From: Favolaschia claudopus
Taxonomy: Eukaryota; Basidiomycota; Agaricomycetes; Agaricales; Mycenaceae
DNA length: 64,000 nt
Assembly: GCA_037176885.1 (NCBI GenBank)
Contig: JAWWNJ010000009.1
Span: forward strand, 3,100,001 to 3,164,000
Reading direction: 5' to 3'
Program-made: the position numbers and the translations under genes
In this document: positions 31,249 to 40,370 of the stretch, in pieces
Position numbering within the stretch: position 1 is the stretch's first letter
Layout: every line of letters begins with the position of its first letter
Notes under the pieces: generated by a model
The model's input: the letters and a program-made list of their open reading frames with translations, nothing else
What the model was told of the DNA's origin: nothing
The model's database searches: none

Positions 31249-32843
31249 AGAACTCGGAGTTCCGCCCAACCCTTGGGGTAGTGCTCCAACGCGTCGAGGG
31301 AACGGTAAATGGGACCTAGGAATGGTATGAGTAGGTTAGCACACTCTTTCATGACGCAATTGGGCGCCGATCCCGGGAACGTAGCCTTGTACGGCTTCAT
31401 CCGATCCAGCGCTGCCCGGATGATGTTGTCGGAAAGCGCTTTCCATTCCCATGCCGGCACTGGGTACACTGGGTTTTGCGGCGGCGCGCTGGCGGGTGTT
31501 GTTGTAGGGAAAAACTCCTTTCTGAGCCACTCGCTCTTTACCTCGTTTGTGTCCGCTGCGTCGACAACCTTCTTTGTGACCGGGTGTCGTTTCTCGAGGG
31601 TCGGGATCCTGGTGGCGCCTCCGTCAGACGGCGCCGCGCCCATGAAGCGGTTAGCATCCCAGGCGTCGGCGTCACTGAGGTTGGCTAGCCAGTTCCACCA
31701 AAAGCTCGTCTTCGCCGCTTTGATTGCGTTTACATATTTATTCTCCGCGTCTTTCGCCTCGAGGTGGGACGGGTGCTCTGGGATGAAACGGTTATAATAG
31801 GCGATACGTAGGATTTTTACCGTCTCTTTGCGTAGCTGTTTGAGATCCTTGTTCCACCAGCGTTTCCACTGTGGGTAAGGTTTGAGGGTCGGTACGACCT
31901 CAGCGGTGGTGTCGAAGACAGCTTGCTCGACTTCGCGAATAGCAAACTCAACTTCCTCGACGGACGTGTAGGCTTCGCGCTGGACGAGTTGTAGAAGCTT
32001 GCTGAACAGAGTTTGGCGATAAACACCCCAATCCGTGTCTTGAAAGCGATATCGCGTCTGCTGCGGGGCAGTGGGGGTGGTAAAATCGAGTTCCTGCATA
32101 ACTGGAAAGTGGTCAGTCCGAGGAGGTTTTAATTCGGGCGCCGTGTCGCATTTAATGTACGCGGGAATGAGTGAAGGAGAAACAAAGACATTGTCGACAC
32201 GGGTAAGATTACCCGTGGAGAATGCGCGTAGAGTGGGGATGTCGCGCGGAAGCGCCATCGCCATTCCATATCTGGCTATGAGGTCCAGTAAAGGCTGTGC
32301 CAGCCGGCGGTTTTGAGCTGTGAAGAGGTGGTGATTGCGGAGCTCATCCCACGACGCGTCGTGTCGATTGAAATCACCTGCCCACATGTACTGCAGGGGC
32401 AGGTTGGTGCAAAGTTGCGCTTCCGGGCTGCTGAGGTATGTGTCGAGGGCGGTGAGTGTGTCATTGTGGTGACAATCGTTGTAGATATTGAAGATCCGCA
32501 AGGTCCCAAAGTCGCCGATGAGTTCGACTGCCGTCAAGTCGGGGCAGGCGATGGGAATCTGCCTCCAATTCGCCGATGGAATGGACGTGTTGACCCATAT
32601 GGTGGAGCGCACGAGTTGGTAGTTTTTCTTCCATTCGAGTGGGTATAGTGCCGTGTAGGTGCGTTTGACGCGGGTAGTGCCATTAAAGTCGAAGTACGGT
32701 TCCTGGATTAAAACTAGATCATATATGTTAGAGTCAACGGAATGGTAGAAGGCGGATTGCGCGTTGATAGATTTATTGAGGTTCTGGCACCAAATGCGGA
32801 AGGGTCGACGGCGCCGGTGGTATTGATGGGGCCTATCTGACAT
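31242..32843 (-). pseudogene. LINE ORF2, 5' part: endonuclease and linker
   Basis: First 534 codons of ORF2 from ATG at 32843; the frame then runs into the transposon end and stops at 31167. Endonuclease motifs in order: WCQNLNKS, LVLIQEPYFD (catalytic Glu), LRIFNIYND, YMWAGDFNRHD, LTRVDNVFVS and PPRTDHFPVM (Asp-His). A helical linker follows to YPKGWAELRVLVL, where the RT should begin. The start codon overlaps the end of ORF1 by 11 nt (ATGTCAGATAG), suggesting coupled translation. Intact up to the insertion point. Confidence 0.9.
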
Positions 32844-34893
32844 GAGGGCCGTCCACCCGAGCGGGGGGCTTCAATAGTCGGCCGTCCTCAATTGCAACGT
32901 CAACGTCATCATTGCTCAGGGGCCGCAACGAGTGCGAGCCAGCGCTGTGCTCAGTCGAAACGGGGGCAACCTGATCATCGTGAAGTGTGATGTTCATGTT
33001 AATCGGTTCCCTGGCCGTGCGTCGTTGAATCCTGTCTTGACGGCGGCGGTCAGAGCTCGATTGTGAAACTTGGTCGTCGTCGAGGTGCTGTTGATTGTCG
33101 GAGTCGGTCTGAGGCTGAAAGTATGCCGGGATGGTGGATTGCGAAGCGCTGGGCGGGCGTGGAGGGGCGACGAAACGACGAGTACTCGCTGTTCTCAGAT
33201 TCGCCGCCGTCTCCGGCGAGGGACCCGGACCTCTTGACTTGCGAGCAGCCGGGGCAGTGTACCAGGTAGGCAGACCACGGCGCGTCGCAAAGTCGTTTGA
33301 GAGATCGTCGTGCGTTACCCAGGTGGAAGGATCGTCAGGCACCAGAAAGTACGGATATTTTGCATCCGGGTTGCGCTCGTGTGCAAACTGTAACCTGTCC
33401 TGAAAAATGGGGCAGTTCCGGTCAGCAGCACCATGACCCGTATGGGGTCGACTTTTGTTGCGGCAGTTGGCGCAAGCGCGTTCGTTGTCTGAGGCCTTAC
33501 AATCCTCGGTGAGGTGCATGTCGCCACAGCGGGCACACGCAGGGTGAATAGAAGTGCAGGCGGACGCAATGTGTCCGAGCCCCTGGCATTTTAAGCAGCG
33601 GACAGGTTCAGGGAGGAACTTGTGGCCGAAGACATGGCTGCCCTCGACCCATCCCCCGTCGCGAATGAAACGATTCGCGGCGAGGGGGTCATTGAAGCCA
33701 AAGACGGCGTGCGCGACGCGTTGACCGTCGTTTCTGCGCTGAGGCGATTTTATCCACCGAGCGTTACAGAAAGATCCTGCCGGAAGGGAGTTGTCATTCT
33801 CAATGACTTGACGAGCTCCCTGCTGTTCCGGGTCGAAGGATACAGGGACGAATTGTATGACGACGTTCAAAAGACGATCCTTGAAAATAGACGTACCCCC
33901 CAGTGCCGATAGAAATTTTTTCATTTCAGTCTTGACCCACCGAGCAGCAGCGGTAGTGTTGAGGTGGAGTATCCATGCCCCTCCTCGCGTTCTGGTCGCA
34001 CCAAGGAAACGCGCGTCGGGCGGAGGTGCGCTGGCTCCTTGCGCGACCATCAAGGTCGATGCGATGCGTGCCTTCTCGACTACGTCTTTCTCCGTGAGTC
34101 CTGACATCCAAGCGTCCATTCCAGGGCCGCGTTCTATCAGAATCTGACGCGAGCGTGCCGCTGCATTTGCTAGCGCCGCTGCGTGTTCAGGCGGAGGCGT
34201 CGTCAATGTTGATTTCGCAGCTTGCGCGTAAGACGCGGGAATGGCGGCGGGAGGAGTTGTCGGTGTTGCCAGTGTCGTTGCTTGCGCTGCCGTCGACGTG
34301 GCGACGGCAGCGGATTCTGCGGTTTCTGTCGTGCGCTGAATCACTTGCGTGAATTCCTGGTCGACGCGTTCGGTGAGCTTCCATATGTCTTGACATTGTT
34401 GTTCCACTGTGTGTGTCAGCATCTCCGCCGCCGTGTGCAGCTCGCCCTTAAGGGAAACAAAGTCCTTCGATTCCTCGGACGCACCCAATACTTTCTTAAC
34501 GTCTCTAGCTATCTCCTCCAGCATGTCGTTGATGCTCCACCGCTGTAACAGCATCCCCGCCGCTCTGCAAGCGTCCGCTGTGACCACCGACTCCGTGTCT
34601 GCCGCTATGCGGAAAATGACCATCGCGATGTCGTTGAGAGATTCGACCGAGAAATTGTCGCTATGAGTGTAGCCTTTCGCATATAGGTGTTTGACTAAAT
34701 CTTCGGTGCTGGTGTCGTCCCAAGGTATGCTGCTCTGTGCTAATAATTCATCTCTGGTCTTTCGAAGCTGTAGAGTGCCAGCTGGCGTCGTGGTGCGCGT
34801 TGGTTTTGGTGGCGGTTTTGATGGGCCCGGCGTCTGCGACGCGCCGGGGCCGCTTTTTGCGCGTCCAGGAGCTGATTTTCGGTCCGTACTCAT
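32833..34893 (-). CDS. LINE ORF1 (Gag-like RNA-binding protein)
   Basis: 686 aa from ATG at 34893 (MSTDRKSAPG), 34 nt from the LINE 5' end; the frame is open further upstream but that is host sequence. N-terminal helical part (LVKHLYAKGYTHSDNFSVES), coiled-coil middle, an RRM-like region (ARFLGATRTRGGAWILHLNT), and three Cys/His knuckles: CLKCQGLGHIASAC, CARCGDMHLTEDC and CANCRNKSRPHTGHG with a final C. The C-terminus is disordered. Tad-clade ORF1 proteins coat the LINE RNA. The frame is uninterrupted, so this protein could still be made. Confidence 0.85.
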   Translation of the reverse strand: MSTDRKSAPGRAKSGPGASQTPGPSKPPPKPTRTTTPAGTLQLRKTRDELLAQSSIPWDDTSTEDLVKHLYAKGYTHSDNFSVESLNDIAMVIFRIAADTESVVTADACRAAGMLLQRWSINDMLEEIARDVKKVLGASEESKDFVSLKGELHTAAEMLTHTVEQQCQDIWKLTERVDQEFTQVIQRTTETAESAAVATSTAAQATTLATPTTPPAAIPASYAQAAKSTLTTPPPEHAAALANAAARSRQILIERGPGMDAWMSGLTEKDVVEKARIASTLMVAQGASAPPPDARFLGATRTRGGAWILHLNTTAAARWVKTEMKKFLSALGGTSIFKDRLLNVVIQFVPVSFDPEQQGARQVIENDNSLPAGSFCNARWIKSPQRRNDGQRVAHAVFGFNDPLAANRFIRDGGWVEGSHVFGHKFLPEPVRCLKCQGLGHIASACTSIHPACARCGDMHLTEDCKASDNERACANCRNKSRPHTGHGAADRNCPIFQDRLQFAHERNPDAKYPYFLVPDDPSTWVTHDDLSNDFATRRGLPTWYTAPAARKSRGPGPSPETAANLRTASTRRFVAPPRPPSASQSTIPAYFQPQTDSDNQQHLDDDQVSQSSSDRRRQDRIQRRTAREPINMNITLHDDQVAPVSTEHSAGSHSLRPLSNDDVDVAIEDGRLLKPPARVDGPHVR

Positions 34894-34927
34894 ATACAGT
34901 CCGGACGGTAGGTAGTAGTATGTATGT

Positions 34928-34938
34928 ATTCGCCGCTG
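34928..34938. repeat. LINE target site duplication, right copy
   Basis: ATTCGCCGCTG, exact match to 7392-7402; the base to the left of each copy differs, so the duplication is 11 bp (12 if one T of the tail is counted). Confidence 0.85.
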
Positions 34939-35021
34939 TGGCGCGGAAGAAGGTGGTGTGGGGTACATAAGTAGGAGCCCGTGCGTCGCCGGATTCCCTC
35001 CAGCTCTTTCTTCCCTCCACC
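34939..35021 (+). promoter_or_regulatory. Core promoter of the DUF2235 gene
   Basis: Only 83 bp of the original upstream sequence remain attached. TACATAAG at about 34964 is TATA-like, and a CT-rich leader (CCCTCCAGCTCTTTCTTCCC) precedes the ATG. All sequence further upstream was displaced 27.5 kb to the left by the LINE and its passenger. Confidence 0.45.
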
Positions 35022-37299
35022 ATGTCTCATCCCGCCGATATGAACTTCGTCCCGCGCAAAGAGAGCAACCACGTCCAGGAATCCACCCTCGTTGATTCCC
35101 CCGTGGGCAGCACATTCAGAGATGTATCCGAATGCGAAGTGCCCGTGGATCAAATGCCGCTTCTCCCGCCTCCCACTAGGCATCGCTCGAGGACTTTGGT
35201 GCTTTGCTTTGATGGAACCGGCGACCAATTCGACATGGATAACTCGAATATCGTTCAATTCTTCTCGCTGCTCTACAAGGCCGATCGGTCGAGGCAGATG
35301 GTTTATTATCAGTGAGGTTCCATACAGACTCACTTTTGAATACGCGGCCTAATCTTCTCACTTGTCAGAGCTGGGATAGGCACATACACGACACCTCAGA
35401 TTGCAACTCCCTTCGTGTCGAAGATATCCAAGGTGAGCCGAATTTCACGACTTGTCACTTCAAGCTGCTCTCTGACCTCTGTTACCGTCAGGCGCTCGAC
35501 GAGGCGATAGCGTGGAATCTACACGCACACGTTATGGGTTCGTCCCGTCCCCCGTCGCAAACGCTCTAAATGCTCATACTGTAAACCCGGAATCTAGGGG
35601 GCTATGAGTTTCTTATGCAAAATTGTACGCAGCAACGTGCACTGCGATTCCCTTCGGGATTGCTCATCCGTTTGTGAGCTAACACAATTATTTTTAAGAT
35701 AAACACGGCGATCGAATTTGTATTTTTGGCTTTTCTCGTGGTGCGTATACGGCTCGGAGGTGTGTCCCGCGTTTCTTTTCTCATCGATTTCTTCCCAATC
35801 TGACCTGCTTGATCGCTCTTCAAGTCTCGCCGGTATGATCCACAAGGTCGGCCTTTTGCCTGCATGTAATCATCAGGTATGTGTACGATATCACCCTTGT
35901 TCGACCGCTGCTAATGAGGTTCTATGGCTCGATAGCAAGTTCCGGTTCGTCGTCGATGTTTGTTACTTTTCGCTATATCGGCCTCTGATTCGATGGCTGC
36001 AGTTCGCCTACAAAATGTACATCACCGACGACAAGGACGGTTGGAAGCAGTCTAACGCGTTCAAACAAGTGCGTTTGATCAAAGTCCTCGGACGCAGATT
36101 TAAGCTAAATGCTGAAACAGACGTTCTCCATTGACGTTGACATCGAATTCGTCGGTGTCTGGTAAGTACAAGATCTGTCTTCCCCTTCCTCAACGCGTTA
36201 TGATTTTGAACTAATCATTACTTTGATCAGGGACACCGTGAACTCCGTCGGCCTCGTCCCCAAAGGACTGCCTTTCAGCCGATCAAACACCATGGTGCGC
36301 ACCTTCCGCCACGCCATCTCTTTGGACGAACACCGCGCCAAGTTCAAGCCCAATTTATGGACCAAGACGAACGAGCGGGATATGTTGGGGTTGTCGGAGG
36401 CGAAAAGAACGCGGCCGCGGTGGTATCATTCGATGTCGCATGCATATGGGAAGGATGGGAAAGATCAGGACGGGAAAGATGAGAAACATCATAATGGGAA
36501 GGAGGGGAAGCCGAGTCAGCGGGCGTTGGAGCGTAAGTATTCGGAGTGTTTGGCGGAGCCTACCGATGTTGAGGAGGTGAGCATTATTAGTCTGTCGCGT
36601 CGTTCATCGAGATCTATTTCAATATCAGCACCGCTCAATCTTTTCTTTGCCGTGTAGGTCTGGTTCTCTGGCTGCCACTGTGACGTCGGTGGCGGCTCAG
36701 TCTTCAACGACACCCCGCACAACCTCGCCCGTATCCCGCTCCGCTGGATGGTCCGCGAATGCTTCAAAACGGACAGCGGAATCATGTTCGATACGGAGGG
36801 GCTCCGCAAAATCGGTTTGGATCCAACGGCTCTGTACCCCGAGGTGAAAGACCGCCCGCCTGCGCTGCCCGTGAGCTCCGAGCGCATCCAAGCCATTCCG
36901 AAGCCGACGAAGAAAAAACCAGCTACCAGCGAAGTGTCTTCTCCGCTAACTGAACACCCAGCCATCCCCACCGACGACGAACCTCCTCTCTCGGAAGAGG
37001 AGCACGATCTGCACGATGCGCTCTCTCCGATATACGACCAGCTCAGCTTGAAGTGGTTTTGGTGGATTCTGGAGGTGGTGCCGCTGAGGCAACGCCATAG
37101 GCGGAGCGAGAAGAACTGGGAGAGGATGCATTTTGGGGTGAATTTGGGGAAAGGGAGGTGTATTCCGAAGCAGGACTCGGTTGAGGGGGTGAAGGTGCAT
37201 CGGAGTGTCAAGACGAGGTTGGAGGCAGAGATGGAGGGCGGGGGGAAGTATAAGCCCAAGGCGAAGTTTGATTCGAAGAAAGTGCTTTGGGTTGATTGA
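35022..37299 (+). CDS. DUF2235 (Tle1-like alpha/beta hydrolase) protein
   Basis: Eleven exons join with correct phases to 547 aa: 35022-35311, 35369-35432, 35492-35537, 35598-35624, 35699-35759, 35825-35876, 35936-35944, 36003-36068, 36121-36161, 36231-36576, 36658-37299. Domain signs: RTLVLCFDGTGDQFD near residue 60, YYQAGIGTYT, a nucleophile elbow IFGFSRGAYTAR (Ser of GFSRG), GMIHKVGLLP, FVGVWDTVNSVGLVPKGLPF, FRHAISLDEHR, and VWFSGCHCDVGGG (Asp/His region). This is the DUF2235 family, related to bacterial T6SS phospholipase Tle1 and common in fungi; substrate unknown. No signal peptide. Exon 7 is a 9-nt microexon (Gln-Val-Pro). Every splice site is intact although transposons sit in the promoter. 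Confidence 0.9.
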
Positions 37300-37939
37300 A
37301 TTGCCAGGTTGTGGTAGCGTAGCTATGAGTAAAAATCGCCGATAACGGGTTCGATGTACGATTTTTGTCCACTGACGCGATGCGCATATGCAGAGTTGTG
37401 AGTTTGATTGGGACACTGGCACAGCGTAATACGTGCAACTGAGTAGCTATTCATATTCGGGTTGTATTCAATTGTATAGCAGTCTCTATCTACACTAAGC
37501 AAAAATGCGACCAAAAAAGACCGAGTTGAAGAAGATTAGGTTACAGGCAAGTTCCACCTGAATCAAGACTGATGCGCCGCTCTGATCATGATGGCGCATC
37601 ACTCCCGTCATAACCGAAGCGAATTTCGAGCCGATTGAACATCATCTTGTGGAATCACTCACTGCGGATATTCTACGCTGTTGCTCCTCACGGTGAACAT
37701 ATGGTGAAGGCTTTGCCAATCGTGTAACTGGTCAGTGGAGTCGAGCAAAAGCTAGGAAGAATCAATGATGATGGGAATTGCAATTTTCTGGTGATCGTGG
37801 ACGAATACATTTGCTACAATCTAGCACAGACACTAGCTAAGTACGTATATTTCGAGTGGTGATATGATACAAGAGGTAGAGCACGGAAACGTTCGTTCGT
37901 TCGGAAATCATGTTACAGTGAAGGACAGGGAGAGTGATA
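37300..37939. other. Intergenic between convergent genes, with dispersed repeat
   Basis: 3' flanks of the DUF2235 gene and of the RCR-like gene. Copy B of the dispersed repeat lies at about 37366-37480 on the minus strand. No gene is supported. Confidence 0.5.
37366..37480 (-). repeat. Dispersed repeat copy B
   Basis: On the minus strand reads ATGAATAGCTACTCA, then GCACGTATTACGCTGTG, matching copy A at 6481-6580 in inverted orientation with about 70-80% similarity by eye. Confidence 0.5.
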
Positions 37940-38696
37940 TCATGTTCTGAAGCCGCCGACGAAGGGTTGGTGTTGGTCCTAAAACATGCGTTGAGAATGG
38001 AAACAGGGAAAAGGAAGAAAGACCGATTAGGAGAGGACGACGTACGGGTTGGTTTAGGTGCGCTTGGGGCGGAGGGCCGGGAGGCTATTGGGGGAAAAAA
38101 GGAGGGTCAAAACGAGACATGATGAGACAAGACGAGACAAAACATACAGCAGCATATTGTCCCTGCGCGGGAGCCGCATCGTACCCCTGAGCCTGAGGCC
38201 GCGTCTCATTATTATACGGCGGCGGACTCTGCGCCGCGGGGGCTCCGCCTCCAGGGTGATATCCGCCTCCTCCTTGCTGATACCCTCCTCCATACCCTTG
38301 ATTCTGATTCAGATTATCGTTGTGCTTATTCCCCCACCGCCCCGCTCCGAACAGGCCTGGTTTCCCACCGCCGAAACCACCTGCGGCAGGCACTCCGGGG
38401 CCGGCGCCGATGATGGGTCCGGATGAGAAGGCGCGCATGCGGCGGCGGCGGGCGATGCAGCAGGCGAGGAGGATGAGGAGGACGGCGACGCCCGCTGTGT
38501 GCGTCATTGGATGTCAGAGAATTTCTGCGTGGAAATGGAATGGAGTAGACGACGTACCGATAATCCCACCGATAATTCGGGAAGTGCGCGAGTGCCGACG
38601 GTTGTTGTTGTTGTCGATAAACGCATTCACGGGTGTTATTGCGAGGGAGAGGGCGAGGATCGTTATGCGTGTCGTGGTTATCGTGTTCATGGTCAT
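37940..38696 (-). CDS. RCR-like single-pass membrane protein with PPxY motif
   Basis: Four exons (38696-38558, 38494-38148, 38084-38046, 37978-37940) join in phase to 187 aa. Signal peptide or anchor (MTMNTITTTRITILALSLA), a short luminal part (DNNNNRRHSR), a transmembrane segment (GGIIAGVAVLLILLACCIA) followed by RRRR, then a Gly/Gln/Pro/Tyr-rich cytosolic tail with SPPPYNNE. The PPPY is a binding site for Rsp5-type ubiquitin ligases. This architecture matches the RCR family (Rcr1/Rcr2), which in yeast affects chitin deposition and transporter trafficking. Length fits. The Met at 38690 is an alternative start. Confidence 0.65.
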
Positions 38697-40370
38697 GGTG
38701 GTGGTGGTGGTGGTGACAGAGGGAGAAGGGAGAAAGAGTGGTGAGCCTGCGGGAAGCGATGCGGTTTTATATGACGCATGACGGAGCCAAGCTAAATAGG
38801 GGTGGAGCGCTGGGCCGAGACTCGGCTATTCGGTGAGACTGCTTTGCCGCGGGTGCCGAAAGTGCCGAGCTGCGGAAAGCGGTGGCTTTGGTGCCAAGTA
38901 GATGTAAACAAGCCGGAGTTTCTTGTCCTCTCCCCCGTTGGGCCGCTGGATTTCTTTTGACGGTTACTGGCCGAGTCTTGCTGTCGTTAACGCTCGCTGG
39001 AAGACGGGTCAAAGCGCAACATGACATCAGATGATCTTAGCAACTCGTTGATGGACTGGTGGTATGCGTCGAATCTCGATACTTGGCTTGAATCTTCCAA
39101 GAATCTTCGCGAGCGTACCTCAGCTCCTGGTCCATGACTGCACATTCTACGCATTGGCGTCATCGCGGAAGTACCCGGCCGCAGATTAGCTTTCGGTGCG
39201 ACGCAACTTGAGCGGGGCTTGCAAGGGGCTTGTAAACCTTTTGTCCATGGTATGGGTCTACAAAGCCGCTCGACGTCAACAAATTAGGCTTACAACTCGT
39301 ACCTCGTCATACCCTCGAAGAAGTAAAGTAAACTTGGGCACTTCAGTTTCTTGTCAAGGTCCCGCCCGCCTGCTGGAGCCTGACAACACCTGTCGAGTTC
39401 CGCTATGCTACTTATCTAGCAGTTTTTCTGGTACGTGCTGGGGTGATCATCAATGCGAGTTTGGTCTCAAATATCGATGGAGAGCAGAGAGACTGTCATT
39501 TCAAGTCCTCGGGAGCATCAAAACACTTTCATGCGAGAGGAAGAACTTGTGCTTCAAGAAAGTCTGGACTTCGGCCGCGGAGGCATCGCTCGCAGTCGTT
39601 TTTGTAGGCCTGGCGGGCGCTTGTTTTTAGCGCAGGCGCTTGGCGGGCGCTCACCGCGTGTCGCGGAGGCTGACCTCGAGTTTCACAGCGATGATAGATG
39701 GCATTTGCCGCCTGGAGACAGGTCTTGCACTTCCGAGGGTGAGAAATTGCTTCCATTTCTTTAGCTTTCGAGGGTTTCCATGCGAAATATTCAGGGCGGA
39801 TTCGAGAACTCGGAGAAAATGTTCGAACGGTTTTCGAGTTTCAAGAGCTTCAAGAGGATTTAATCCGTGGCCTTGCGTCGCGGTGAGAGAAAGACCTGAC
39901 TCAGAATAGTTCTCCATTTAAGCGGGAATTACTTCCGCATTGCACCCGCGCAGATCCGCACGGTGAGAAGAACTCGAGTTTGCTTTTTTGTTTTCATGTC
40001 CTGGCTCTCACAAGGCCTCGTAGGCCGGATCGACCGCTCGCACCTGTAACGCTCGACGTACACCTCATATGTCTTCATCTCGTCCGTTGACTGTCTCACT
40101 CCCGCCTTCAAAAGGACTCACCTTCCACTCGGAATAACGACATGCATCTACGCGCCCAATCAAATCTCGCCAAGATCATCAGTTTCGATCAAGCGATGGG
40201 AGAGGTGCCTTGAATGAATTGATCAATCTGCTCACTCATCTCATTCTCGCTTGCTGAGTTGCTCTTCTCTCCGAGTCGGAGTCTCCCACCACCTCCCCGG
40301 CGTGCGCTTCCAGTGCTCGAGCTCTTACCACCACCACCGCCCCCTGCGGCGAACCACCGCGAACGCGATC
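38697..40370. other. 1.7-kb stretch without a supported gene
   Basis: Several 80-140-aa frames are open on both strands, but none shows coherent splicing or a domain. A GTG microsatellite ((GGTGGT)n) lies near 38696-38714 in the leader of the RCR-like gene. The last 100 bp are the leader of the next gene, with an alternative upstream frame that could extend its N-terminus. Confidence 0.45.

Larger units (their letters stand above)
7403..34927 (-). mobile_element. Tad-type LINE, interrupted by a 21-kb transposon
   Basis: A non-LTR retrotransposon on the minus strand: short 34-nt leader, ORF1 (34893-32833), ORF2 overlapping it by 11 nt (start 32843), 3' UTR (about 7417-7766) and a 14-nt A tail (T14 at 7403-7416). 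An exact 11-bp duplication flanks it. Without the insertion (10240-31241 plus one 7-bp duplication) it would be about 6.5 kb, a normal full length for the Tad clade. Both ORFs are open apart from the insertion, so the LINE was young when it was hit. It sits 83 bp upstream of the DUF2235 start codon. Confidence 0.85.

Noticed and set aside
34894..35115. Upstream extension of LINE ORF1 to the Met at 35115
   Set aside because: It would cross the LINE 5' end and target duplication into the host gene on the other strand.
35022..37299. Bacterial type VI secretion effector by horizontal transfer
   Set aside because: Eleven exons with fungal introns and wide presence of DUF2235 in fungi make recent transfer unnecessary.
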